This document shows, in pieces, positions 20,462 to 30,298 of a DNA stretch of 64,000 nt (the stretch's first letter is position 1; each line of letters opens with the position of its first letter). The translations under genes were made by a program, and so were the position numbers. The notes below the pieces were generated by a model, which was given only the letters and a program-made list of their open reading frames with translations, made no database searches and had not been told where the DNA came from. The DNA comes from Pseudomonas sp. R37(2017) (GTDB taxonomy: Bacteria > Pseudomonadota > Gammaproteobacteria > Pseudomonadales > Pseudomonadaceae): NCBI RefSeq assembly GCF_002113375.1, contig NZ_NEHO01000006.1, positions 1 through 64,000 of the forward strand. The letters run 5' to 3'.

Positions 20462-21505
20462 ATGAAGAGTTTCTTGCTAAGGACGGCCCTGTTCGTTGTT
20501 TTATTTTTGTTTGGCTTGCTCTGCCTTCTCGTGTCACTTACCTCGTACAACGAGGCGGCCGAGTCGAAGACTTGGCAGAAGTTGAATGCCACTGTCGCCA
20601 CTGTCTCCTTTTCTGAGGAGATGGGCAGTAAGGGTATGACCTATTGCCCTCTGGTGAACGTGACCTTCGAGTTGAACGGACAGCAATACACTTATCCGCT
20701 CGAATTATCGAAGCGGCCCTGTAGGAGCAGCCTGGAGTCTGTCGAAAGATCAGTTGCAACACTCCGGGAGGGAAAAGTGATCGAAATTCGTGTCGACCCT
20801 GCAAAGCGGGATAGAGTGAGGCCAAGTACTTACTCACTAGGTGGGGGATTTTTCTTAGGCGTTTTCCTGGGCACGCTAGCCTTTATCGGAGCCATAGCTG
20901 TCCTGGTGTTTCCTGCTAAGAAGTCTGTCAAGCTTAAGCGAAGAGAAAGCATTTCACATTCAACTTTCAGCAAGAAAGAAGTTCAGGAAAAAGCTCGCGA
21001 GCTACTCGCAGCCGGCACTGCCAAGTCGGAAGTTTTTTCACAACTCTCCGGGCGTGGCGTAAAAGACAGTCATCTCGCCTACTTTATAGCCTCGTATGCA
21101 GATCCAATTCGTTGTTACGAACACGATCGCAAGGTCAATATTCTCATCACGATAATGCTCGCCCAGGCTTTGATGGCATTCTTTTGGGGAATGGATATCG
21201 GCGCGAGGATGGGGCCAACGGCCAAATGGGTTGTGGGTGTTTCAATGACTTTGATTCCCTTGTTTTTGGTATGGGGTTTCTACAACCATCGCGTCGGCGC
21301 CTACAACGCCTACATAATCCTTACGCTTCCCCAACTCCCAAGGTCGCTTCAGGGGTTTGCATCGAGTCCGACAACGACCATTATCGCATTAGCAATAAGT
21401 ATCGTTATCCTGGCTTTTGTTTGGTACGTCCGAAGAAAAATCTTTCCAGACTTCGTCTTCGTCAATCCCCGGAAAATCAACGGCAAGTACTTATTTACGG
21501 GCTGA
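20462..21505 (+). CDS. DUF3592-like membrane protein of unknown function
   Basis: A 347-residue protein. The first part resembles DUF3592: a membrane segment near 8-28, an extracytoplasmic beta-rich region with CPLVNVTFELNGQQYTYP near 62-77 and VIEIRVDPAKRDRVRP near 104, then a membrane segment near 125-150. A soluble linker with helix-forming charged residues (160-215) is followed by three to four more membrane segments. AAGGAGCA precedes ATG 20462. Codon use looks less GC-biased than the flanking metabolic genes, hinting at acquisition. No function can be assigned. Confidence 0.75.
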   Translation: MKSFLLRTALFVVLFLFGLLCLLVSLTSYNEAAESKTWQKLNATVATVSFSEEMGSKGMTYCPLVNVTFELNGQQYTYPLELSKRPCRSSLESVERSVATLREGKVIEIRVDPAKRDRVRPSTYSLGGGFFLGVFLGTLAFIGAIAVLVFPAKKSVKLKRRESISHSTFSKKEVQEKARELLAAGTAKSEVFSQLSGRGVKDSHLAYFIASYADPIRCYEHDRKVNILITIMLAQALMAFFWGMDIGARMGPTAKWVVGVSMTLIPLFLVWGFYNHRVGAYNAYIILTLPQLPRSLQGFASSPTTTIIALAISIVILAFVWYVRRKIFPDFVFVNPRKINGKYLFTG

Positions 21506-21773
21506 CCCACCATGCCGCCGGACCTGCCCGAACGGCTGTCCAGGGCTGTGTTCAATCGTTGGCGAAGACTGCTTCGGGTCGATTTCAGCCGGTTGCGGCA
21601 GGTAGCTATCGGCCACGGACGTTCGACCCCAAAATCGTGTCCCATGAGTAGACGGTCTATCCTGCTGCCTCTCGTCGTAATTACCGAACATATAGAGCAA
21701 AAAATCAGAAATCCGCTATTACGTTAGTGATAGCCACTTCATTCATTGCAGATCGTCACAGGTAAGCCCCATC

Positions 21774-22181
21774 ATGCGAAATCCACTTAAGTATTCGAGG
21801 GGGCGTTTTGGTTTTTTACTTGGTGTTATCTTAATGGGGCTGACCGCTTGCACCAGCGACGAGAACATTACTGCATCTACTCAAGAAATCGCTCGACCAC
21901 CTATCGATGACAGCGAGACTTCGTCCGTGCGAGTCACTACCAGTTGGCTACAACACTCACTCAGCCAAACTGGCTGCCTGGAGCACGCCAGAGCGGCTCT
22001 TGCAAAAGCGAGATATTTTGTTGAAGGAGGAGATAGATCAGTCTTTGGGTATCGTGAAGGTATGACTTTTTCGATTCGCTGCGACTACGAAGGCGTTGCT
22101 TTTCTTGCAGTTGCTTATCGCCATAGGCCAAGTACTCAAACCCAGGATCGGATCTTGAATGAAATCACCAAGTTATTTTAA
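21774..22181 (+). CDS. Small lipoprotein of unknown function
   Basis: A 135-residue protein with a lipoprotein signal (FGFLLGVILMGLTACTSD; lipobox LTAC, Cys at about residue 27). The mature part has three further Cys residues, and no family is recognised. The start has only a weak ribosome binding site. It is convergent with the small membrane protein at 22265, with a hairpin repeat between them. Confidence 0.65.
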   Translation: MRNPLKYSRGRFGFLLGVILMGLTACTSDENITASTQEIARPPIDDSETSSVRVTTSWLQHSLSQTGCLEHARAALAKARYFVEGGDRSVFGYREGMTFSIRCDYEGVAFLAVAYRHRPSTQTQDRILNEITKLF

Positions 22182-22198
22182 GGCCTACAGGCAAGTGG

Positions 22199-22257
22199 TA
22201 AAGGGGACGGACTTATTTACCGAGGCAAGCGAAAAATATAAGTCGGTCCCTTTTTGC
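22199..22257. repeat. Imperfect hairpin repeat, possible bidirectional terminator
   Basis: GGGGACGGACTTATTTA at about 22203 and TATAAGTCGGTCCCTTTTT at about 22239-22257 pair across a short loop. GGGGACGGA/TTTATTT termini of this kind are common around REP-associated transposase (RAYT) genes, so this may be a remnant or a small non-autonomous element. It sits between convergent genes and ends in a T run, so it can act as a terminator. Confidence 0.55.
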
Positions 22258-22264
22258 TGGCGTT

Positions 22265-22483
22265 TCAGCTTTTGTTTGCGTTGAGCTTGCGCAGTTCTTC
22301 GTAGGTAGCTGACTGGACAAACCAGAAGCCGGAAACGATGCACCAAATCAGGGTGCCGACCACGAAAATCCCCAAGGCTGGCAAAAATCCGCTGGTGAAA
22401 ATGGCGGTAAAAGCGATAAGCCAGATCACGGCCAGGGATACGTAGAGGACGAGGTTATTGACGCTGATGACGAAGTCTTTCAC
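22265..22483 (-). CDS. Small two-segment membrane protein
   Basis: A 72-residue protein with two hydrophobic segments (about residues 10-32 and 34-56) and a charged tail (YEELRKLNANKS). The start is GTG 22483 with AAGGAA upstream at suitable spacing. No family is recognised. Confidence 0.6.
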   Translation of the reverse strand: MKDFVISVNNLVLYVSLAVIWLIAFTAIFTSGFLPALGIFVVGTLIWCIVSGFWFVQSATYEELRKLNANKS

Positions 22484-22971
22484 AGATTGTATTCCTTGTG
22501 GGATGTCAAAAAATTACCCCTCCAGGGGTCAGCGCATGATATCACATTGCTTTCATCGGTTGGATAACGAGCGCGGTCCACAGTCGTCAAGCAGTTGTGG
22601 AGCTTCGAAGACCGCACGTCCGCTTGTGGCCGTTCAACTTCAATGGTAGCGATCTAATGCTACTGGATGGACCCAACGGATATGGGAAAACTGAATCGCC
22701 CTGGATTTTCTAGACACCTCTGAATGACTCCGTTCAGCCGATTGTCGCCTGTCGGGGTGGACTGAAAGCGACCCTTTACGGTCGGTCACTGCTGGCAGCT
22801 ATCAGCCATAGTCCATGAACGACTGGTTCTCATTGTGCGAACCACAGTGTGACCAGGACGAGCTAGCTCAGCACCGGTCAGATATACGAATGCAATCGCA
22901 CTGACGAAAGCGCTGAAAAAGCATTACTCATCACTTGTGGGGGAGCGTTCATCTACGAGTTTTTAGCCGCT
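22484..22971. other. Gene-poor stretch with a degenerate intergenic repeat
   Basis: About 490 bp without a convincing gene. At about 22738-22790 it holds one copy of the palindromic CGATTGTCGCCTG...TGAAAGCGACC repeat also seen near 41690. Nothing else was recognised. Confidence 0.5.
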
Positions 22972-23325
22972 TTAGAGACTGGAACCACCGATAAACCAGG
23001 GCCCCCTGTCTTTATGCCCTTCATACTCAGATTTTCTTCCAAGCTGCCTTCGACAATTAAATAAACTTATCATTGCCGGAATAAATAACAAGCTGAACAA
23101 CCAATGACGCACGTCTGTTGATTCAGAGGTGATCGCCACAAGTGTATTAATTAGGGTTATGCCTATGATTAAAAGGTTGCATTTAATGATTCGACGCTTA
23201 TTTGAAGCAAAGCTTTCCCAGTCATAGATCAGCCATTTGTGGGAAAAACTGTCGCAATTAGGGCACCTATGGGTTGGTGGAAGGCAGTCTGTGATATATC
23301 CACAATCAGGGCATCGAACTTTCAT
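22972..23325 (-). CDS. Zinc-ribbon small membrane protein
   Basis: A 117-residue protein starting MKVRCPDCGY. The N-terminus has two CxxC pairs (CPDC and CPNC) about 20 residues apart, forming a zinc-ribbon-like module, followed by a hydrophilic stretch and two membrane segments (about 50-72 and 80-100). A longer in-frame start exists at 23397, but ATG 23325 opens directly on the ribbon. The function is unknown. Confidence 0.65.
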   Translation of the reverse strand: MKVRCPDCGYITDCLPPTHRCPNCDSFSHKWLIYDWESFASNKRRIIKCNLLIIGITLINTLVAITSESTDVRHWLFSLLFIPAMISLFNCRRQLGRKSEYEGHKDRGPWFIGGSSL

Positions 23326-23632
23326 GATGATGTCTGACACTCTCTGATTAGGTGGCATGCCATGTCGCGTTTCTTGTTGCGGTAAGCGCGAGATCAATCA
23401 GGGGGGGTAACCCGACAGGGGTGACGACAAGCCCGACTACCTGAAGGAGGGTAGCTGGACACCATCTATTCGCCACTGCCCGCCGATTGCGTCTGGCCGA
23501 CTGCTGCCCGTCGTGAGCTACGTAAGATACCGGCCTTCGTTCGTTGACTGCATCAATCCTCAACTGGGCTCGAACTGCGCCTGCGACTGTAGAAACAAAC
23601 AGTCGCAGGGGGAAGCTTCTACTGCGACTGTC
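23326..23632. other. Intergenic stretch with a perfect hairpin
   Basis: No gene was recognised. CTGCGACTGT (23581-23590) and ACAGTCGCAG (23599-23608) form a perfect 10-bp stem, 25 bases beyond the stop of the minus-strand gene at 23633 and so a likely terminator for it. A third partial copy (ACTGCGACTGTCC) lies at 23621-23633. Confidence 0.6.
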
Positions 23633-24064
23633 CTACGGATTAAGGACAACCTCTTGGTTAAGGTTCCGATTCGAGAAATGGCATGCAATCTCGTTGCATT
23701 GCACCTGGAGCACGGTGATCGAGACAGTCGCCTGTCCGGGCTTGAACGGCAGCCCTGAGCTTCTCACCAAGAGGACGTAGGGCGACGGCGTCGTTGGATC
23801 GGAACACGGGAAGGTATCGAACTGCGTCGGCGCGGAGATATTGAAGATCTTCTTGCCTTGAGTGAACTGCACAACCGCAGGGAAGAGCGTCACGTTGTTG
23901 AAAATGGAGTCAGAGGAAACATCGCAAGTTACGGTTCCGGACACCACGACCTGAGAACCACCTGCTTGCAAGCTTGCTTTCCGGTCAATCTTGATATCGA
24001 GTACATCTGCATTTACGGCACCTGCCAACGGAAAAAGGCAAAGTATCCACGCGAGTCGTTTCAT
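23633..24064 (-). CDS. Exported protein of unknown function
   Basis: A 143-residue protein with a clear signal peptide (MKRLAWILCLFPLAGAVNA|DV). The mature part is beta-strand-rich and has four Cys residues (TCDVSS, FPCSD, VQCNEIACHF), possibly two periplasmic disulfides. No family is recognised. It is followed by a perfect hairpin and preceded by a 490-bp gap. It lies in a stretch of small, less GC-rich genes. Confidence 0.65.
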   Translation of the reverse strand: MKRLAWILCLFPLAGAVNADVLDIKIDRKASLQAGGSQVVVSGTVTCDVSSDSIFNNVTLFPAVVQFTQGKKIFNISAPTQFDTFPCSDPTTPSPYVLLVRSSGLPFKPGQATVSITVLQVQCNEIACHFSNRNLNQEVVLNP

Positions 24065-24557
24065 GGCTGTCCTCTGTGTATACGCTTCTCATTTCAGGTT
24101 AATTGGAAATTCGCAGCTTACGAGGTCCTTTGAAGGTGTTACAGAACTAGACTCTCCATGCATAGTTACCAGAAATTATAGTGATACCCTGTGGTGCGTA
24201 AGATTTAGTTGCGATAGGCCGCATGCGAAATGATGCTGAGCAGAACTTGTTCGCCAGAGCGGAGAAAATCACTCGTTTGGTAATACACATGCAACTCCTG
24301 ATTCCTGTCAGGCAACATCACTGTCGTGTTCAAACATAACGGTAGTGTCCTATAACGTTTCTTGTCGTCCTGGAAGCCATTATCTGGCCTGGAAGAACTG
24401 GATGACACCAAGCTCATCTGCGGTAAAGATTCAGCGCAGAAGGTCGAAGCTACTTATTTGCGACTAGTCTGTCCACCGAACGCTCTTGGCCGATTTCAGC
24501 CTGTCGCGACTGGCTGAAATCGGCCCATTATAGATAGTCCGTCCCGCCTTCCTGATT
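24065..24557. other. Intergenic stretch holding a perfect 14-bp hairpin repeat
   Basis: No gene was recognised. GGCCGATTTCAGCC (24488-24501) and GGCTGAAATCGGCC (24512-24525) form a perfect stem with a 10-base loop. It is the best-preserved copy of a degenerate palindromic family in this window and lies just beyond the AraC gene stop, so it may also terminate that transcript. Confidence 0.7.
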
Positions 24558-25556
24558 TCATTGGTAGTACTGGCTTCGGTATTCGCCTGGCGTCATGCCC
24601 GTCCAGGCCTTAAACGCGCGCAGAAATGAGTTGGCATCCTGGAACCCAATCAAGAAGGAAATTTCTCCTGGAGAGATGGTCGAGCGGGATAGGTAATAGC
24701 GGGCCAGATCCTCTCGAGTGTCGTTGAGCACGTCCTGGAAGCTCAGGGCCTCATCTGCCAGGTGGCGTTGCAGTGAGCGTTTGCTCATCGCCAGACGGTC
24801 GGAGACGTCTTGAATGTTGCTCCGACCGCTCGGCAGCATGTCGAGCAGTGCACTTTTCACCCGCTCGCGGGTGCTGGCCCCGGACTCTAGCATCGAAAGT
24901 CTCATCTGCAACTCCGGCTCAAAGAACTTCCACATGGAGACGTTCTCGGTCAGAAATGGACGAGAAGCATCTTCTGCCAAGAAACGAATCCGGTTGCGGC
25001 TGCCTTGTTGCAGGCGACAACCGAGGAACTCTTCGCACGGCCCTGTCTGGTTCGGTAGCGCCGCCAACTCTATCTCTAACGGGATAATTTCCCGCCGTGT
25101 GGCAAGGCGCGCCAGGCGGGTAAGGAAAACCAGCTCCATGGCGCAGAGGCTACGCGGCAATGGGGTGTCGTAACCGTAGCATTCGATGAAAACCTCCGTA
25201 TGCGTTTCGCGGACAAAGACTTCCAGCGCCAAAGGGCCGCAAAGGCGCTTGTACTCGGCAAGCCGAGTGAGGGCGACATTGAGGTCCGGGCTGCACAGGC
25301 AGGCAAAAAGAGACGGATCAAAGGCTTCAACCGAAATAGCGCCACCAAGTCGCAGAGGCAGGTGCGATTCGCCGACCAGCTGTTCAAGGCTCAGGAACAG
25401 CCGAAAATACTCGGGCGGCGATAACGTCGCATCCTTGCGGCTGAACAAGTCGGCGGGTAACTCAGCCAGGGCCAGCAAGTCCCCGGCTGTTACCCCCAAA
25501 TCGGAAATGATCACTTTCCAACCTGGGTGTACAGCAAAATGCCTGGCTTGTTTCAT
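24558..25556 (-). CDS. AraC-family regulator (arabinose-binding-like N-terminal domain)
   Basis: A 332-residue protein with a ligand-binding region of the type shared by OruR/ArgR-like and mycobacterial virulence regulators (about residues 15-200) and a C-terminal HTH_18 domain (about 235-330) with DVSDRLAMSKRSLQRHL and ISFLIGFQDANSFLRAFKAW. It is followed on the same strand (upstream in coordinates 25652) by a short-chain dehydrogenase gene with 95 bases between, so it may control that gene. Target and inducer are unknown. Confidence 0.85.
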   Translation of the reverse strand: MKQARHFAVHPGWKVIISDLGVTAGDLLALAELPADLFSRKDATLSPPEYFRLFLSLEQLVGESHLPLRLGGAISVEAFDPSLFACLCSPDLNVALTRLAEYKRLCGPLALEVFVRETHTEVFIECYGYDTPLPRSLCAMELVFLTRLARLATRREIIPLEIELAALPNQTGPCEEFLGCRLQQGSRNRIRFLAEDASRPFLTENVSMWKFFEPELQMRLSMLESGASTRERVKSALLDMLPSGRSNIQDVSDRLAMSKRSLQRHLADEALSFQDVLNDTREDLARYYLSRSTISPGEISFLIGFQDANSFLRAFKAWTGMTPGEYRSQYYQ

Positions 25557-25651
25557 GGTCGAGACGTCTCCTGGGATTCAGGTTGCTGGTACTCGGAAGA
25601 TAACGCGGCAAGTCATCGCAACGGTTTGAACAGGCGATACCCAAGCCTTTC

Positions 25652-26434
25652 TCAGGATGTCTTTTCCATTGCCTGGCGCGATACCTTGAGCACTGTACTG
25701 CGAGGCAGCAAAGGAACGATCCAGTCGAGCATGACCCGCAACTTGCATTCGTTAAAGGCAACCAGCTTACCTCGCTCCATCGCCTTGTAACCGCACAGCG
25801 CTACGGACTCCGCCGTCTTGGCATTCTTCCAGACATCGACACCCTGCAAATCACCCGCTGCGACGAACCCGGTCGCTACCGCACCCGGACATAACACAGT
25901 TGCAGTTACGCCGTACTCCTTTACTTCCTCGGCAATAGCCTGGGTGAAGGAGGTGACGTAAGCCTTCGTTGCGTAATACACCGCCTGCAGTGGGCCCGGC
26001 ATGAACGATGCGGTCGACGAGACATTAAGAATGCGCCCGCGCCGACGAGAAACCATTCCCTTCAGATAATGATGGGTTAGCGCGGTAAGCGTCGCCATAT
26101 TCACCTGCATCATGGCCTGATCAGTGCTGAGTTCGCGATCAACAAACTTGCCGTGTCCGCCGAAGCCGGCGTTGTTGATCAGAACATCGATGCACAATCC
26201 CAGGGATTCAGTGGCGGAAAAGATGCGATCCTCTGCGCCTGGATCGGCCAGATCCTCCGCGATTACGTAAGCGTTCACGCCGAACTGCGCCTGGAGATCT
26301 CTTTTTATGGATTCAAGCTTGTCGCGCGAACGCGCCACCAGGACGACATCGCCACGTTTGCTTGCATGGATGCGCGCCAGTTCCAGTCCGATGCCGCTCG
26401 AGGCTCCGGTGATCAATGCAGTCTGGGCTTTCAT
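25652..26434 (-). CDS. Short-chain dehydrogenase/reductase
   Basis: A 260-residue classical SDR: TGASSGIG near residues 9-16 binds NAD(P), NNAGFGG near 88 stabilises the fold, and YYATK near 153 holds the catalytic Tyr and Lys with Ser about 13 residues before. Arg/Lys residues after the second strand (ARSRDKL) suggest NADPH. The substrate cannot be read. It lies just upstream of the AraC regulator on the same strand. Confidence 0.87.
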   Translation of the reverse strand: MKAQTALITGASSGIGLELARIHASKRGDVVLVARSRDKLESIKRDLQAQFGVNAYVIAEDLADPGAEDRIFSATESLGLCIDVLINNAGFGGHGKFVDRELSTDQAMMQVNMATLTALTHHYLKGMVSRRRGRILNVSSTASFMPGPLQAVYYATKAYVTSFTQAIAEEVKEYGVTATVLCPGAVATGFVAAGDLQGVDVWKNAKTAESVALCGYKAMERGKLVAFNECKLRVMLDWIVPLLPRSTVLKVSRQAMEKTS

Positions 26435-26701
26435 AACATCTCCTGGTTTACGGTCAAACGAATGGGTAAGGAGATGTTAAAGACTGGTCGGCAAGCGGGA
26501 ACTAGCGCATGACGCCATCTCTAATTCCGATCATGCCAATATCCGGGCAGAAAGGGATGTCAGGTGTGGACTGTCGTTGGTGTTCGTTACGCAGAAACTG
26601 TTGCACTGACCAGCATCCGCTACTGGCCGATTAGAGTAGACGAAATGAATATGCGCCCAGTTTCAACCGAAGTAATCGGTGGTTGAGCGCATTGTTAGCT
26701 G

Positions 26702-27142
26702 TTACCACCATCCGTTGCTATGTAGGACGGTTTTTTTATAAAAGTCTATGTTTGCGCGGAGTGCATAAAATGCACTTACTCCATATTTAAGGGCATTGGA
26801 CAATTCGGAGTGTCCGAGCGCATCTAGAAGAACGCTTAGGGCTATAACAATGGCAACTGACAAGATTAAGTATGTGATTGATTTCTTCCACATTCCTTTG
26901 GATAGGTAATATATTGGGCCGAAGAGATACGCCAATATGTTAAAAGAGTAGGCTTTTCTTCGCTCCGGCTTCGGAAGATTTTTGAGGTTGGGTAGCTTTG
27001 GCCCGCCTGCGTGAGCGATTGCCTTGAAGCGCTCTTTCCAAACTGCAGAAATCGGTAGGTTTTCTATCATTTCGTCAGTTGGTTGTTCGTTGAGTTCGAG
27101 AACCACTGCGGCGGGTGGGGAGTAGGGATTATGAGATTCCAT
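26702..27142 (-). CDS. DUF2628-like membrane protein
   Basis: A 146-residue protein (MESHNPYSPPAA start, with GGAAGCC six bases upstream). It has a soluble N-terminus and the DUF2628-like segment FNILAYLFGPIYYLSKGMWKKSITYL near residues 70-95, then further hydrophobic segments. A longer in-frame start at 27211 lacks support. The function is unknown. Confidence 0.7.
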   Translation of the reverse strand: MESHNPYSPPAAVVLELNEQPTDEMIENLPISAVWKERFKAIAHAGGPKLPNLKNLPKPERRKAYSFNILAYLFGPIYYLSKGMWKKSITYLILSVAIVIALSVLLDALGHSELSNALKYGVSAFYALRANIDFYKKTVLHSNGWW

Positions 27143-28072
27143 GAGGCTTCCTTGTTGTATAAGTAGACGGCAGAAGTGGCGTAGTATTTTCTGTCGTTTC
27201 TGTCGCATCACGTTCCTTGCTCATGCGTAACTCCCTGTTTTGCTCGAGTGTCGCGCCAGAAACACGAAATGAGGCGAGTAGGAATGGCGGCATTGTCTCT
27301 GGCCTCATTGTGGAGTCTAGCAGCGCGCCCGAGGTCTGCTATTGGCCGTTATCTGCCTGATGACGCGTAGTTAGTCATTGCGAAAAGCCAGATTGAGGTG
27401 GGTGGTGGTACAGAATTGGTACACGGAAGATGGAGTATTGCTGTTAGCCTTTTTTTAAGGTGTTTAGCTTCAGTTGATCCAGTCCATCACCGAAAAAGCT
27501 GACCGGCAACTGTCTGTCCATCGCTAGACAGCAGCAAGGCTTACCTATGGAAGCTTGCTTTACATATGGGGTCCACTTGACAGAGTCCATACTCTCAATG
27601 ATATCGTTTTGACACTATCTCGGCATAGGGACCGCATGAGGAGTGACAGCCGAAAAAATTGCTGCTGATTCATTCTGAACAATGAGGTCAGGTGGTCAGG
27701 CGTAGTGGAGTGGTGCCAAAAAAACCTACGACACCAACGTACGGGGTATTTTTTCAAAACCAATGTGGACGTCGGGTCGACTTATGTCTCCAATCAGCCA
27801 TCAGTGAACGGGTGTGATGAATCCCCTTGGTTTCGTAGATACATTTAATAGTTAATAGTCGACTATTGATAAAACTTGGTTAGTCACCAATGTCGGCTTT
27901 GGATTGTAATCACGCAAGTGGAGCAGGGGCGAGAATTGTATGCGCACCGATTTTTAAACCAAACAAGAGTTTGACATGGGCATGTACGAGGATGGGTTGC
28001 GCCTCGAGTTACTGCTTGGAGTTTAGCCTGTGGCGGAAGCCGCTTTTTAGCAGTAAAGACAGGAGAGTCTAA
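27143..28072. other. Large gap before the first RTX gene
   Basis: About 930 bp without a convincing gene. A weak copy of the palindromic repeat family lies near 27496-27540. A minus-strand open frame at 27560-27763 (67 codons, Arg/Phe-rich) looks more like a degraded remnant than a gene. The promoter of the RTX gene is expected in the last 200 bases; AGGAG at 28060-28064 is its ribosome binding site. Confidence 0.5.
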
Positions 28073-30298
28073 ATGGCAACAGTTAATGGAAAGACGGTAA
28101 CCGGGTCCACCATCTATGGAACCACCGGCTACGATATAATTTATGGCCGCAACATCGCCGAAGTGATTTATGGCGATAATGGTGGCGATACCATTTATGG
28201 CGATGATGGTAACGATACAATCTATGGTGGCAGTGGGGCGGACGACCTGTATGGCGGCAACGGCAACGATATCCTGGACGCGGGCACCAGCAGTAATAAC
28301 GTCCTTACAGGTGGCGCAGGGGCAGATACTTTCGTCATAAATCGTGGAGCCGATTATATAGGGCAAACCATCACGGATTTTGACGTATCCGCAGATCGGC
28401 TGGATCTTCGTCAGGTCGGCATCTCCGACATCGAGACGCTTAATCGTCTGTTTGAAGTCAATTACTATGACAAGCTTTTATTAACAATCAATACTAACGG
28501 TTATTATTCGACGACCACGCTGAACAATCTTTGGGCCACCGGGATCGGGGAGTTGGACGCGTCCAATGTGCTTCTCAATACGACCGTCAAAGACGATATT
28601 CTGACCGCAACCTCAAGGAGCGATCTGTTCGGCGGGTTGGGTAATGACAAGCTTACTGGTTCCTATTCCAGCGACCGCCTTTTTGGCGAAAGCGGCAATG
28701 ACACCCTCTTCGGCATGGATGGGAACGACCTTTTGGTCGGTGGTACCGGCAACGATACCCTGAACGGTGGCGCCGATAGAGATGTGCTCGAAGGCGGTAG
28801 TGGCAACGATATCCTGAACGGTGGCACCGGGAGCGATCAGCTCATCGGCGGGGCTGGTAGCGACGTATTCATCGCTCAGCGGGGGAGCAATTACTACGAC
28901 TCGACCCGAGTCATCGATTTCAGTCTCGCGGAGCAGGACAAGCTCGATGTCCGCGCGCTCGGGATCAGTGATATCGAAAGCCTCAAGCGCCTGGTTGAGG
29001 CGGTGGACAACCAAGGTGGCGATGTCATCACAAATTGGAACGGCGGCTACTCGGCTGAGCTGGCGCTCACGGGAGTATCGATCGCCGACCTGACAACGAC
29101 CAACCTGCTCCTCAATACAAGCACGGCCAACTTTAATCAGTTCGCCACAGGCAAAAGCGATTTGTTCGGTGGCCTTGGCAACAACCGCCTTGTTGGCTCC
29201 TCGTCCAGCGACCGCCTGTTCGGCGAAGGCGGCGCTGACACCCTGGAGGGGGGCGATGGTTACGACCTGCTGGTGGGTGGCAGCGGTAACGATAGTTTGT
29301 TCGGTGGCAATGGTGAGGACACACTGGAGGGCGGCATCGGCGACGACAAGCTCGATGGTGGCGACAACAATGACATCCTCAAGGGCGGCGTCGGCAACGA
29401 TACGCTGAATGGCGGCCTGGGAGCAGACGTGTTATCGGGCGGCACCGGTAATGACTTGCTGATCAGCAGTCTTGGCGACGACTTCCTGGACGGCGGTGAG
29501 GGCATCGATACCCTGTCCTACGCAGCAGATGGATTGGCGCTCAACGTCAATCTCAACCTCACGGGCGAGCAGCGTGTCCTGGCATCCCTTTACGAGGATG
29601 ATCGAATTCTCAATATCGAAAACGTTATTGGTGGTTACGCGAACGATCGCCTGGTGGGCAATGCCTATAACAACAGCCTCGATGGAGGCAGCGGTGACGA
29701 TACGCTCAGTGGTGGACTTGGTAATGACACCCTGCGTGGTGCGGCTGGCAATGACACCATAAATGGGGGCGGCGGCGTGGACACGGCTACCTATGAGGGG
29801 GCAGCTTCTGCGGTCAAGGTCGACCTGAACATTACGACTGCTTCCCAGAATACACTCGGTGCAGGTGTCGATCGCCTTCTCTACATCGAAAATCTCACCG
29901 GATCCAGCTACGCCGATACTCTGAAAGGCGATACGGCAGCCAACGTGTTAACGGGCGGACTAGGCAAGGACACCCTCATAGGCGGCGCTGGCAGCGACAT
30001 TTTCGACTTCAACTCGTTGTTGGAAATGGGGACGATCAGCTCCACCTGGGATGTCATCAGCGACTTCGCGCGGGGTAGCGACAAGATTGACTTGTCGACG
30101 CTGGATGCCAACACCGCCACGAGCGGCAATGACGCCTTTCAAGCGATCATCGGTAGCACGACCGCCTTTACTGCTGCCGGGCAATTGAAGGTTGCGAATG
30201 GCGTGCTCTACGGCAACACGGATGCGGACAATACCGCAGAGTTCGCCATTCAGCTCACCGGGATTACCACTCTGGCAGCTTCGGACTTCATCCTCTGA
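28073..30298 (+). CDS. RTX-repeat protein, type I secretion candidate
   Basis: A 741-residue protein made largely of calcium-binding nonapeptides (GGxGxDxLx): dense blocks near residues 25-80, 185-260, 365-470 and 540-640. Between them lie two related modules of about 85 residues (DKLDVRALGISDIESLKRL and a copy near residue 115). The last 100 residues resemble the serralysin C-terminal domain (ISDFARGSDKIDLSTLDANT...) and end LAASDFIL, as in type I secretion signals. There is no N-terminal signal peptide and no enzyme domain, so an extracellular structural or adhesive role is likely. AGGAG precedes the start. No transporter genes are in the window. Confidence 0.88.
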   Translation: MATVNGKTVTGSTIYGTTGYDIIYGRNIAEVIYGDNGGDTIYGDDGNDTIYGGSGADDLYGGNGNDILDAGTSSNNVLTGGAGADTFVINRGADYIGQTITDFDVSADRLDLRQVGISDIETLNRLFEVNYYDKLLLTINTNGYYSTTTLNNLWATGIGELDASNVLLNTTVKDDILTATSRSDLFGGLGNDKLTGSYSSDRLFGESGNDTLFGMDGNDLLVGGTGNDTLNGGADRDVLEGGSGNDILNGGTGSDQLIGGAGSDVFIAQRGSNYYDSTRVIDFSLAEQDKLDVRALGISDIESLKRLVEAVDNQGGDVITNWNGGYSAELALTGVSIADLTTTNLLLNTSTANFNQFATGKSDLFGGLGNNRLVGSSSSDRLFGEGGADTLEGGDGYDLLVGGSGNDSLFGGNGEDTLEGGIGDDKLDGGDNNDILKGGVGNDTLNGGLGADVLSGGTGNDLLISSLGDDFLDGGEGIDTLSYAADGLALNVNLNLTGEQRVLASLYEDDRILNIENVIGGYANDRLVGNAYNNSLDGGSGDDTLSGGLGNDTLRGAAGNDTINGGGGVDTATYEGAASAVKVDLNITTASQNTLGAGVDRLLYIENLTGSSYADTLKGDTAANVLTGGLGKDTLIGGAGSDIFDFNSLLEMGTISSTWDVISDFARGSDKIDLSTLDANTATSGNDAFQAIIGSTTAFTAAGQLKVANGVLYGNTDADNTAEFAIQLTGITTLAASDFIL

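Noticed and set aside
27560..27763. 67-codon minus-strand frame
   Set aside because: Arg/Phe-rich, no ribosome binding site; possibly a decayed remnant but nothing identifies it.
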